A stretch of 38,097 nt of DNA, taken from Clostridia bacterium. Its GTDB lineage: Bacteria; Bacillota; Clostridia; Christensenellales; Borkfalkiaceae. The notes beneath the pieces were generated by a model that ran no database searches, was not told where the DNA came from, and worked only from the letters and a program-made list of their open reading frames with translations. This document shows, piece after piece, positions 15,783-22,941 of the stretch. The stretch's first letter is position 1, and the number at the start of each line of letters is the position of its first letter. The DNA lies in contig JAFTKC010000005.1 in assembly GCA_017456055.1 (NCBI GenBank), positions 1 to 38,097 of the forward strand, in the 5' to 3' direction. The translations under genes and the position numbers were made by a program.

Positions 15783-16982
15783 ATGAATTTTTCGCTAATT
15801 AAAGAAGTTGTTGCTTGCGTTGGGAAACTAGAAGTACAAAAAGTAAAAAGACAAGAAGTAGAACTTCTTGACTTCTTAAATCAAAAAAGCGCGGGGCTTT
15901 TTGGCGACGTTTTTAAAGATAGCCACGATTTAGAAAGACTTTTCAATATGGAAGAAAATTGCATTTACGAGTGTAAGTGGTTTTTTGATTCCAGTATAAC
16001 CTTTTTCTACCATAAAAAGACGGATGAAGTATACGCGATAGGCCCGCAGAGAAACGAGCCTTTTTTAGAAGTGAAATTTGCAGATAGATTAAAGAGTATG
16101 AATTTAACAAAGGAAAGGCAAAAAGAACTACTTTACTATGGCTCCATTATTCCCGTGGTTAGTTTAGAGAGTACTTATAGACTTTGTTTGTTGCTTATGA
16201 GAAAAATGCTTAAGATTAAGGGCAATATTTCTCACCAAGCCATTACTCCCGCTCAAGAAGTGAAAAAATATCAAGAAAAAGAAGAGGTTTTGCCCACAAC
16301 TTCTAGTATGCGTAGCATAGAAGATAGATATGAAATGAGCGTGGCAATAACCGAAGCCGTTAAGGAAGGAAATTATTCGCTTGCTATGACTATTCTAGGA
16401 GATTCTGCTAAATTTGAAGGCGTTTCAAAAAGAAGCAGTTCGCCTTTAAGAAACTTGCAAAATTACGCAATAGTTATTAACACTCAGTTAAGACACTCTT
16501 TAGAAGGGCAAATTCATCCTTATCAACTAGATAAGATTTCCGACCAAATTGGTCGAGAAATCGAAGGGTTAACTTCTATAAAAGAGGGGTACGAGTTCTT
16601 TTCGGAAATTATCAAAAGATATTGCACTCTAGTTAGAGAAAGCGCTTATCCAAATCTTAAACCTTTAGTGCATTTAGCAGTCACCTATATAAAAGAACGG
16701 CTAAATCAAGAACTTTCGGTAAAAGAAGTTGCTAAGCAGTTAACCGTAAACGCAAATTATTTGTCTTCAGCTTTCAAAAAAGAAATGAAGATGAGTTTTA
16801 TAGACTTCGTTAATAGCCAAAGGATAAAGCAGGCGGAAAATCTTATTAAGTTTACCAATATGCAAATTCAACAAATTGCTTATTTAGTGGGGTATAACAA
16901 CACGAATTACTTTGCAAAGACGTTTTATAAGTTCACTAGTCAAACGCCCACCGAGTACCGACGCGGGGTAAAAAAGAGATAG
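15783..16982 (+). CDS. AraC-family transcriptional regulator
   Basis: A 399-residue protein. The C-terminal ~100 residues are a double helix-turn-helix of the AraC/XylS type: YIKERLNQELSVKEVAKQL, then NANYLSSAFKKEMKMSFIDF for the first HTH, and QIAYLVGYNNTNYFAKTFYK with PTEYRR for the second. The N-terminal ~280 residues do not match a sensor I recognise and have no cupin signature or membrane helices. GGGGGAGG lies 5 bases before the ATG. Divergent from the GPH/GH2/uxuAB operon, it is probably that operon's inducer-dependent regulator. Confidence 0.88.
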   Translation: MNFSLIKEVVACVGKLEVQKVKRQEVELLDFLNQKSAGLFGDVFKDSHDLERLFNMEENCIYECKWFFDSSITFFYHKKTDEVYAIGPQRNEPFLEVKFADRLKSMNLTKERQKELLYYGSIIPVVSLESTYRLCLLLMRKMLKIKGNISHQAITPAQEVKKYQEKEEVLPTTSSMRSIEDRYEMSVAITEAVKEGNYSLAMTILGDSAKFEGVSKRSSSPLRNLQNYAIVINTQLRHSLEGQIHPYQLDKISDQIGREIEGLTSIKEGYEFFSEIIKRYCTLVRESAYPNLKPLVHLAVTYIKERLNQELSVKEVAKQLTVNANYLSSAFKKEMKMSFIDFVNSQRIKQAENLIKFTNMQIQQIAYLVGYNNTNYFAKTFYKFTSQTPTEYRRGVKKR

Positions 16983-17037
16983 TTTAATGCAACGAAGTTG
17001 TCATAATTTAAGCGAAGCGAGTTATAATTTTTAATCA

Positions 17038-17075
17038 CTGGTCGGACGCATCTCCGTTTCACTACGATGGCAAAG
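17038..17075 (-). other. Decayed tRNA-Leu-like relic with the middle deleted
   Basis: Bases 17038-17047 (CTGGTCGGAC) match the 3' acceptor/T-arm end of the nearby tRNA-Leu gene. After six other bases, 17054-17075 closely match its 5' half (CCGTTTCACTACGATGGCAAAG against CCAGTTTCACCACAGCGGCAAAG). The anticodon and variable arms are missing. It lies on the same strand as the intact tRNA, about 170 bp away. A GC-rich stretch without a clear gene (17076-17158) follows. Confidence 0.5.
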
Positions 17076-17161
17076 CCGGACGGCATTGGACTGTCTTTCT
17101 TGATGGGCAAGTCCTCGGTAGCGTAGCGAACGAGCACCTTCGGTTCTCGTCCTCCCAAACA

Positions 17162-17198
17162 AAAAACAAAACAAAAAGGAGCACTATTGTGCTCCTTT
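17162..17198 (-). terminator. Terminator of tRNA-Leu
   Basis: On the minus strand: stem AAAGGAGCAC / GTGCTCCTTT followed by TTGTTTTGTTTTTTG. It begins 5 bases after the CCA end of the tRNA. Confidence 0.85.
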
Positions 17199-17203
17199 AG
17201 TTT

Positions 17204-17291
17204 TGGTGCCGCTGGTCGGACTCGAACCGACACGGAGTATTAGTCCACTGGATTTTGAGTCCAGCGCGTCTGCCAGTTTCACCACAGCGGC
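17204..17291 (-). tRNA. tRNA-Leu (anticodon CAA)
   Basis: On the minus strand: acceptor GCCGCTG pairs with CAGCGGC, followed by A and an encoded CCA. The anticodon loop is CTCAAAA (anticodon CAA, codon TTG). The long variable arm (ACTAATACTCCGTG region) is the class II form expected of tRNA-Leu, and the T arm reads GGTTCGAGTCC. Confidence 0.95.
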
Positions 17292-17328
17292 AAAGTTTAT
17301 TAAAAACTATTGCAAATTTACTTAACTT

Positions 17329-17358
17329 TTGATAGAATATTTGTATACTTGCTATAAG
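17329..17358 (+). promoter_or_regulatory. Probable polA promoter
   Basis: TTGATA (17329-17334), 18-bp spacer, TATAAG (17353-17358), with TATAAGATAAT offering an alternative -10. It is the best match in the tRNA-Leu/polA gap. Confidence 0.4.
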
Positions 17359-17405
17359 ATAATAGCATAATTTTTAAGGAAATGCAAGCGTATAAAAAGG
17401 GTTTT

Positions 17406-19961
17406 ATGGAAAAATTAGTTCTAATTGACGGAAACAGTTTAATAAACAGAGCGTTTTACGCTATGCCTCCGCTTTCTAATAAAGACGGAGTGCCTACCAA
17501 CGCCGTTTACGGCTTTATGAATATGTTTTTTAAGATGCTCTCTGACCTTGAGCCTGAATACGTTGCCGTTGCTTTCGACTTAAAAGCGCCTACTTTTAGG
17601 CATAAAATGTATGCTGACTATAAAGGCACTAGAAAGCCTATGCCAGATGGTCTCCGCCCACAAATTCCACTTTTAAAAGAAGTGCTTGTTTCTATGGGCG
17701 TTAAAATCTTTGAAAAAGAAGGCTACGAGGCGGACGATATTATCGGCACGATTGCAAAAGCCACCGATTTAACCACCATGATTTTCACGGGAGACAAAGA
17801 CTCTTTTCAACTTGTTGACGAGCAAACGGAAGTTCACTTTACCCGTCGTGGAATTACCGACGTAGAGATATTTGACCACAAAAATTTTACCGAAAAAACG
17901 GGGTTAATTCCATCTCAAATTATAGAATTAAAGGCGCTTATGGGGGACTCTTCGGACAATATTCCCGGCATTAGCGGAGTGGGCGAAAAGACGGCTTTGG
18001 GGCTACTTAAAGATTATTTTGACCTTGACGGAGTTTATCAAAACGTAGATAAATTAAAAGGCAAGTTAAAAGAAAAAATAGAAAACGGAAAGGAAAGCGC
18101 TTATCTATCTAAAACCTTAGCAACTATTGACGTTAACGCACCTATCGACTGCGACCTAAGCAAGATGAAAATGCCTAAAAAGTTTCCGTACCTAGCAAAG
18201 AAAAAGTTTATGGAACTTGAGTTTAAGGCGCTTTCATCTAAGGATGTTTTTTTAGAGCCAATAGGTGAAGAAGTCGAGATAGAAAAACCTAAAAAAGAGT
18301 GCAAGGTAATTAAGGTTAGCGACCTAAACGAGATAGAAAATCTAGATAAAGATTTAGCCTTTTATTTAGGTAAAAACGCCTTTTATATTTCAAATGGGGA
18401 GCAAGAATATCAAGTAAAATATAGGCTTTCATTATTGGACGATGGTTTTTCCGTCGTTGAAATAATAAACAAAATTAAAGAAATATTTAACTCTAAAAAC
18501 ACGCTTATAACGTATAATGGAAAAGAGTTAAGGCATTTTCTAAAAGATAATGCTAATTTAGAATTAAAAACTAAAGTAGAAGACCTTTCTATTCTAAAAT
18601 ATTTGGTTGATTATTCTGGGGGAGGGGAAACGCCCGAACAAGTTATAGAAAACTATGGGGAAAGTTTAGAAACCCCTGCTTTTGCCATATATAATATTTA
18701 TATAGGCTTAAGGGAAAAACTATATTCTATGCAAGCCGAAAAATTATATTACGACTTAGAACTTCCACTCTCAACCGTATTATATGAAATGGAAGTTTCG
18801 GGCTTTAAGGTAGAAAAGGAAAAACTTTTTGAGGCTGGGGAAGAATTTAAAAAGGAACTTGCTCTTTTAGAGTCTAGAATAAAGGAACTTGCAGGCATTA
18901 GTGATATAAACATCAATTCGCCTATTCAACTTGGCGAACTCTTGTTTGAAAAACTTAAAATCGGCAAGGGAAAAAAGACCAAAAGGGGGTATTCGACTTC
19001 GGCAGACGTTCTAGAAGCGCTTGAAGACGCGCACCCAATAGTAAAACTTATTCTAGAATATAGGCGTATTCAAAAATTAAACTCTACTTACGTAGAGGGG
19101 CTAAAGCCACTTATAGATAATGCAACGGGGCTTATTAAGACGTCGTTTAATCAAACGGTCACGTCTACTGGTAGGCTTTCGAGCAAAGAGCCAAACTTAC
19201 AAAATATTCCTGTTAAAGACGATTTAGGTAAAGAGTTAAGAAAGGTTTTTGTGCCAAAGAGTCAAGATAGAATTTTAATTTCTGCCGACTATTCGCAAAT
19301 AGAACTAAGGCTTTTAGCGGCTTTTTCTAACTGCAAGGCGCTAGTTGACGGATATAAGATGGGTAAGGACGTTCATAGAATAACGGCTAGCAAGGTGTTT
19401 AAAACTCCACTTGACCAGGTGACGGACAAGCAAAGAAGTAGCGCAAAGGCAGTTAATTTTGGCATAATTTACGGAATAAGTGAGTACGGACTTGCTAAAA
19501 ACATTAAGGTTTCGCCTTTTGAAGCAAGAGAGTATATAAACGCATATTTTACTGAATACCCTGAAGTTAAAAAGTATATGGACGAGAACGTCGCTTTCGC
19601 TAAAAAGGAAGGATATGCGAAAACTATTCTAGGTAGAAGAAGATATATTAAAGAGTTAAATTCTTCTAACTTCAATCTTCGTCAGTTTGGGGAAAGGGCG
19701 GCTATGAATATGCCACTTCAAGGAAGTAGCGCAGATATTATTAAACTCGCTATGCTAGGCGTTAGTAGAAGATTAAAAGAAGAAAATCTAAAGTCTGAGT
19801 TAATACTTCAAGTTCACGACGAACTTATTATAGACGCTTTCGTTTCGGAAAAAGAACAGGTTAGAAAAATTCTTGTAGAAGAAATGGAAGGGGCTGTTAG
19901 TTTAAGCGTGGATTTAACCGTTAGCGTGGGCGAGGGAAAAACTTGGTTTGATACTAAATAA
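17406..19961 (+). CDS. polA: DNA polymerase I
   Basis: An 851-residue PolA from the chosen start. N-terminal 5'-3' exonuclease: LVLIDGNSLINRAFYAMP, GYEADDIIGT, FTGDKDSFQLV and ALMGDSSDNIPG. The middle 3'-5' exonuclease fold is present, but the DTET metal site is replaced by a LAFYLGK strand, so proofreading is probably lost, as in several Firmicutes PolA. Polymerase motifs: A DYSQIELRLLAAFS, B RSSAKAVNFGIIYGISEYG and C LQVHDELI. I chose ATG 17406 because AAAAAGG is 5 bases upstream and the protein then begins like its family; an ATG at 17382 has AAGG only 2 bases away. It acts in Okazaki fragment maturation and repair. coaE follows after one base. Confidence 0.95.
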   Translation: MEKLVLIDGNSLINRAFYAMPPLSNKDGVPTNAVYGFMNMFFKMLSDLEPEYVAVAFDLKAPTFRHKMYADYKGTRKPMPDGLRPQIPLLKEVLVSMGVKIFEKEGYEADDIIGTIAKATDLTTMIFTGDKDSFQLVDEQTEVHFTRRGITDVEIFDHKNFTEKTGLIPSQIIELKALMGDSSDNIPGISGVGEKTALGLLKDYFDLDGVYQNVDKLKGKLKEKIENGKESAYLSKTLATIDVNAPIDCDLSKMKMPKKFPYLAKKKFMELEFKALSSKDVFLEPIGEEVEIEKPKKECKVIKVSDLNEIENLDKDLAFYLGKNAFYISNGEQEYQVKYRLSLLDDGFSVVEIINKIKEIFNSKNTLITYNGKELRHFLKDNANLELKTKVEDLSILKYLVDYSGGGETPEQVIENYGESLETPAFAIYNIYIGLREKLYSMQAEKLYYDLELPLSTVLYEMEVSGFKVEKEKLFEAGEEFKKELALLESRIKELAGISDININSPIQLGELLFEKLKIGKGKKTKRGYSTSADVLEALEDAHPIVKLILEYRRIQKLNSTYVEGLKPLIDNATGLIKTSFNQTVTSTGRLSSKEPNLQNIPVKDDLGKELRKVFVPKSQDRILISADYSQIELRLLAAFSNCKALVDGYKMGKDVHRITASKVFKTPLDQVTDKQRSSAKAVNFGIIYGISEYGLAKNIKVSPFEAREYINAYFTEYPEVKKYMDENVAFAKKEGYAKTILGRRRYIKELNSSNFNLRQFGERAAMNMPLQGSSADIIKLAMLGVSRRLKEENLKSELILQVHDELIIDAFVSEKEQVRKILVEEMEGAVSLSVDLTVSVGEGKTWFDTK

Positions 19962-19962
19962 T

Positions 19963-20550
19963 ATGAAAAACGTTAAAATAGCAATTACGGGTGGAATAGG
20001 AAGTGGAAAAACCGCCCTAGTAAACTTAATAAAAGAAATGGGCTATCCCGTTTTCTCTTGCGACGAGATTTGCCGAGAACTCTATAAAAAAAGAAAGGTG
20101 CTAAAAAAGATAAAATCCCTTTTTCCTACGGCTATAAAAGGAAAAATTTTTCTAAAAGCCGACAAAAAAGAGATTTCAAGGCTAACTTTTGAAGATAAAG
20201 AAAACAACGAAAAATTAAAAAAGTTGCTCCACCCATTAATTATGGAAAACCTTATAAAAAGTATGGGCAAAGGCGTGGGACTAATCTTTGCAGAAGTTCC
20301 ACTACTATTTGAGGGTGGTTTTGAAAAGGATTTCGACAAGGTTATAGTCGTAAAAAGAGAAAAGGAAAAAAGGTTTGACGGCGTTAACAAAAGGTCTAAG
20401 TTAACTAGAGAGCAAACGGAAAAAATAATGCTATCGCAAGTAGATTACGATAACCTAGATTTGTCGCCCTATATCGTTGTGGAAAACGACGGCAGTTTAG
20501 AAGACTTAAAAGAAAAAGCAATTAACATAATAAAAGAAATATTAAAATAA
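19963..20550 (+). CDS. coaE: Dephospho-CoA kinase
   Basis: Phosphorylates dephospho-CoA at the 3' ribose hydroxyl, the last step of coenzyme A synthesis. It is 195 residues long. The P-loop GGIGSGKT is at ~9-16, the substrate Asp is in FSCDEICREL, the LID-like segment is EVPLLFEGGFEKDFDKVIVV, and LTREQTEKIMLSQ follows, all standard CoaE. The ATG is one base after the polA stop with no separate Shine-Dalgarno, so it is translated by coupling. The polA-coaE pair is common in Firmicutes. Confidence 0.93.
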   Translation: MKNVKIAITGGIGSGKTALVNLIKEMGYPVFSCDEICRELYKKRKVLKKIKSLFPTAIKGKIFLKADKKEISRLTFEDKENNEKLKKLLHPLIMENLIKSMGKGVGLIFAEVPLLFEGGFEKDFDKVIVVKREKEKRFDGVNKRSKLTREQTEKIMLSQVDYDNLDLSPYIVVENDGSLEDLKEKAINIIKEILK

Positions 20551-20551
20551 A

Positions 20552-20580
20552 AAAAGTAGTTCATTTGAACTACTTTTATT
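20552..20580. terminator. Bidirectional terminator
   Basis: Stem AAAAGTAGTTC / GAACTACTTTT with an ATTT loop. A near-copy, differing only in the loop, is at 21241-21266 on the other side of the repressor pair. Confidence 0.9.
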
Positions 20581-20582
20581 TT

Positions 20583-20954
20583 TTATATTGAAGAAGACGT
20601 GCTACGATAACTCAACGCTTTATTGAGTTTGTTGATTTCAGCAGTAAGTTTGCAAACTTCTAATTGCTTAGCAGATTTTTCTTGTGAGCATTGATACCAT
20701 TTGTATCCGCCGTAAATTCCACCGATTATAGTCCAACAAAATAAAATGGTCAAAGCGGCATAGCCAATGATGGGCCACTTATAACTTTCTATTTCTGTGT
20801 TTAATCGGGTTCTTTTGAGTTCAAATTCTTGTTTTCTGCAAACGGGGCAAAGTCCACTATGTCCACTATAAGACGAGCAACTAGCGCACATTGCCTTTCC
20901 ACATTTTTTACAAACTGCTACAGCCTCTTGGTTTCCGTGAATAAAACATTTCAT
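20583..20954 (-). CDS. Zinc-ribbon/B-box protein with one membrane helix
   Basis: A 123-residue protein. The N-terminal zinc-binding module MKCFIHGNQEAVAVCKKCG, then CASCSSYSGHSGLCPVC, has paired Cys/His ligands like B-box zinc fingers in bacterial membrane proteins. One transmembrane helix (WPIIGYAALTILFCWTIIGGIYGG) is followed by a Cys-containing, Lys-rich helical tail ending in Ser residues. The start at 20954 is set by AAAGGAG 7 bases upstream. A consensus sigma-A promoter lies upstream, overlapped by TGTACA boxes, so the divergent XRE protein probably represses it. Function unknown. Confidence 0.75.
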   Translation of the reverse strand: MKCFIHGNQEAVAVCKKCGKAMCASCSSYSGHSGLCPVCRKQEFELKRTRLNTEIESYKWPIIGYAALTILFCWTIIGGIYGGYKWYQCSQEKSAKQLEVCKLTAEINKLNKALSYRSTSSSI

Positions 20955-20972
20955 AAAATTTCTCCTTTGAAT

Positions 20973-21020
20973 TGTACATAAAATGTACATTTTAGAACAT
21001 TATAGTACAAAAAATGTACA
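20973..21020. promoter_or_regulatory. Four TGTACA-type repressor boxes
   Basis: TGTACA at 20973, 20984 and 21015 and AGTACA at 21004. Box starts are 11, 20 and 11 bp apart, giving two equal pairs. Each pair reads TGTACA-N5-TGTACA (A for the first T in one copy). They cover the promoter of the zinc-ribbon gene and its start point. Confidence 0.7.
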
Positions 21021-21027
21021 ATGTCAA
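20999..21027 (-). promoter_or_regulatory. Consensus promoter of the zinc-ribbon gene
   Basis: On the minus strand: TTGACA (21027-21022), 17-bp spacer, TATAAT (21004-20999), both hexamers perfect. The spacer holds two of the TGTACA-type boxes. Confidence 0.85.
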
Positions 21028-21044
21028 GTGAAAGGGGATATAAA

Positions 21045-21239
21045 ATGATAGGAAAAAAATTAAGAGAACTTAGGCAAGCAGAAGGACTTACTCAACAAGA
21101 GTTGTCGAAAAGAATTGGAGTGAGTAGAGTGAATTATACTAGGTATGAGACGGATGCCTCTAGACCAGACTACGAAACACTTATTAAAATAGCCGATTTT
21201 TATGACGTTTCGCTAGATGAAATTTTTGATAGAAAATAA
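21045..21239 (+). CDS. Small XRE-family repressor
   Basis: A 64-residue protein that is almost entirely one Cro/C1-type helix-turn-helix: MIGKKLRELRQAEGLTQQEL, SKRIGVSRVNYTRYETDASRP, and the dimer helix YETLIKIADFYDVSLDEIF. AAAGGGGA 6 bases before the ATG fixes the start at 21045; an upstream in-frame ATG at 21021 would fall in the operator. It is divergent from the zinc-ribbon membrane gene and very likely binds the TGTACA boxes between them, repressing that gene and perhaps itself. Confidence 0.88.
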   Translation: MIGKKLRELRQAEGLTQQELSKRIGVSRVNYTRYETDASRPDYETLIKIADFYDVSLDEIFDRK

Positions 21240-21240
21240 A

Positions 21241-21272
21241 AAAAGTAGTTCGTTTGAACTACTTTTATTTTT
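21241..21272. terminator. Bidirectional terminator
   Basis: Stem AAAAGTAGTTC / GAACTACTTTT with a GTTT loop, overlapping the stop codon of veg. It serves the convergent XRE and veg genes. Confidence 0.88.
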
Positions 21273-21504
21273 CTACGAGTTTTACTTTTCCGCACATATA
21301 CTCTGAGTATGAGTAGGTGGTTTTGCCCCTAAAATTTTTGTCCGTAGGGCTTACGGTGAACAGGGCGGGGTAGACTCCAACGAGTTTTCCCGAAAAACTC
21401 ACGTACTTGTTTCTGCCGAGATTAACCCTAACGTCTACTTCCTTTTCTCGCATTTTTTCTATAGTGGCTTTTACTTGACTTAAACTGCAATTATTTTTTA
21501 TCAT
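21265..21504 (-). CDS. veg: Veg-like protein
   Basis: A 79-residue protein of the Veg family (DUF1021): LSQVKATIEKMREKEVDVRV, then NLGRNKYVSFSGKLVGVYPALFTV and TTYSYSEYMCGKVKLV. Veg is a small SH3-like protein conserved in Firmicutes and linked in Bacillus to biofilm control and spore outgrowth. It lies 36 bases downstream of the acidic zinc-ribbon gene. No Shine-Dalgarno precedes the ATG; a TAATAAT box ends 6 bases upstream, so a leaderless transcript is possible, or translation depends on the upstream gene. Confidence 0.85.
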   Translation of the reverse strand: MIKNNCSLSQVKATIEKMREKEVDVRVNLGRNKYVSFSGKLVGVYPALFTVSPTDKNFRGKTTYSYSEYMCGKVKLVEK

Positions 21505-21540
21505 GCATTGATTATTACCGTAAAAGTGAAATTTATACCA

Positions 21541-22038
21541 CTAAAACTCTTCTTCGTCGTCCTCTTCGTCTTCTTCCTCTTCCTCGTCGTCCTCTTCAAA
21601 GTCTGCTTGGTCAACTTCCGGAATATCAAAATCGTCTTCTTCCTCTTCTTCGTGGATAAACTCTTCCTCCTCTTCCTCGTCGTCAAAGAGTTCGTCTCCC
21701 TCTTCTTCGATAAGTTTAGAGAGAGATAACAATTCTTCTGAATCTTCTTCCTCTTCTTCGTCGTCCATATATTCTTTCCACTTGTCGTCTGATTCTTCTT
21801 GTTCTTTTTCTTCTAACTCTAACGCTTTAAGGCAACGTTCACAATATTTTTCGCCTGGCTTAACGTAATTTTGATTACATCTTGGGCACAAATCAAAGTT
21901 TTCTTCCACCTCTTCTTCGTCCACTGCGAAAATTAGTTGAGGACCTTTTTTTAGTTCTGCCTTACAAACGTCGCAGTATTCTTCGCCTTCTAGAATATAA
22001 TTTAGTTCGCATCTAGGGCATAAAACGTATTTTGGCAT
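21541..22038 (-). CDS. Double zinc-ribbon protein with a very acidic C-terminal tail
   Basis: A 165-residue protein I cannot assign to a named family. Two zinc ribbons occupy residues ~1-72: LCPRCELNYILEGEEYCDVC and LCPRCNQNYVKPGEKYCERC, repeats of the pattern CPRCxxNY-x8-YCxxC. The rest is almost all Glu and Asp in long runs, with a few short hydrophobic islands (LLSLSKLIEEEG, FDIPEVDQADF) that could be docking motifs. The tail recalls the acidic region of the RNA polymerase delta subunit, but only in charge. It is first in the minus-strand pair with veg and has its own promoter. A role in nucleic-acid or RNA polymerase binding is only a guess. Confidence 0.7.
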   Translation of the reverse strand: MPKYVLCPRCELNYILEGEEYCDVCKAELKKGPQLIFAVDEEEVEENFDLCPRCNQNYVKPGEKYCERCLKALELEEKEQEESDDKWKEYMDDEEEEEDSEELLSLSKLIEEEGDELFDDEEEEEEFIHEEEEEDDFDIPEVDQADFEEDDEEEEEDEEDDEEEF

Positions 22039-22105
22039 ATATAAACTCCATAAATATAATTACTTTATCTTAGGCGAGATTTTATTTTTCTCTCGCTTGG
22101 TGTAT

Positions 22106-22134
22106 ATTATATCTATATGAAGATGTTTTGTAAA
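22106..22134 (-). promoter_or_regulatory. Promoter of the acidic zinc-ribbon gene
   Basis: On the minus strand: TTTACA (22134-22129), 17-bp spacer, TATAAT (22111-22106). The leader of about 60 bases can form a hairpin GCGAGA / TCTCGC (22074-22096). Confidence 0.75.
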
Positions 22135-22182
22135 CTGTTTTTATGTCTTTTTTTATAAATTTTTTACTTTTTTTTGCCTTTT

Positions 22183-22941
22183 TTACACTTTTTCTAAAAG
22201 CATCTTGTCGGCGACGAGCGCTATAAATTCGCCGTTGGTGGGTTTGTCTTGCCCAACGTACGCGCGAACTCCTAGAATATTATTGATGCTTTCTATTCTG
22301 CCTCTATTCCAAGCGACTTCTATTGCGTGGCGAATAGCCCTTTCCACCTTGCTTGCAGTGGTTTGGTATTTTTGTCCTATCATTGGATAAAGTTTTTTAG
22401 TTATGTTGTTTATAATCTCAGGATCTTCTACTGCTAGTCGAACGCCCTCTCTTAAAAAAGAATAGCCTTTGATGTGCGGTGGTATTCCCACGTTGATAAA
22501 AATCTTGCTTATTTTTTCCTCTAAAGACATATCTCTAACTCCTGAAACGTAGGGAAGTGCCTTTTCGCTCTTTTGTTCTTCTAGCGCTTTCATCCTTTCT
22601 TTTAGGATAGAAAACTTATAAGGTTTTGCTAAAAAGTAAGACGCGCCGAGAGAAACGGCTTTGCTTACCACTTCTTCTCTAGTTAAAGCGCTAAGTACGA
22701 TAATTTTGGTTTTAAGGTTTAACTCTCTTAGTTTTTCAATAACTCTAAGTCCGTCGTATCCTAAAAGAACTAATCCGGTAATTAGAAAATCAGGCTTTCT
22801 TTCGGCGAGTGGAGTTAAAGCGGAGATGCCGTCGGTAGACGAACCGATTACTTCGTACTCTCCGTCTTCATTAAACTTTTTCGTTAGTTCGTCAACAGAT
22901 TCTTTGGTGTCTTGTAAAATAAACACAGTCTTTTTTAGCAT
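22183..22941 (-). CDS. spo0A: Spo0A-like response regulator with a degenerate receiver
   Basis: A 252-residue protein. The C-terminal DNA-binding domain is clearly Spo0A: GIPPHIKGYSFLREGVRLAV, KYQTTASKVERAIRHAIEVA, then NRGRIESI and KPTNGEFIALVADKMLLE. The N-terminal receiver keeps the fold and the conserved Lys in SYFLAKPY and Ser in IIVLSAL, but the phosphoacceptor site reads KPDFLITGLVLLGYDGL: Gly56 stands where Spo0A has Asp56. The acidic pair that binds Mg2+ is reduced to Gln10-Asp11. Phosphorelay activation is therefore unlikely. AGGAGA sits 6 bases before the ATG. It is divergent from a CofE-like gene across a 334-base control region. Confidence 0.9.
   Translation of the reverse strand: MLKKTVFILQDTKESVDELTKKFNEDGEYEVIGSSTDGISALTPLAERKPDFLITGLVLLGYDGLRVIEKLRELNLKTKIIVLSALTREEVVSKAVSLGASYFLAKPYKFSILKERMKALEEQKSEKALPYVSGVRDMSLEEKISKIFINVGIPPHIKGYSFLREGVRLAVEDPEIINNITKKLYPMIGQKYQTTASKVERAIRHAIEVAWNRGRIESINNILGVRAYVGQDKPTNGEFIALVADKMLLEKV

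Noticed and set aside
16940-17233. A 97-codon minus-strand frame running from tRNA-Leu into the end of the AraC gene
   Set aside because: Its first codons are the tRNA itself and it crosses the tRNA terminator and the relic; no ribosome binding site.
17382-17405. An earlier in-frame ATG for polA
   Set aside because: Its AAGG is only 2 bases away and the extra eight residues do not match the PolA N-terminus; the ATG at 17406 has a better-placed site.
19948-19962. A TTG start for coaE inside polA
   Set aside because: The ATG at 19963 gives the usual CoaE start and sits one base after the polA stop, fitting coupled translation.
21501-21729. Overlapping frames on both strands rich in Lys/Arg or Phe/Leu
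   Set aside because: They are by-products of the GAA/GAG/GAC runs that encode the acidic tail of the zinc-ribbon protein.
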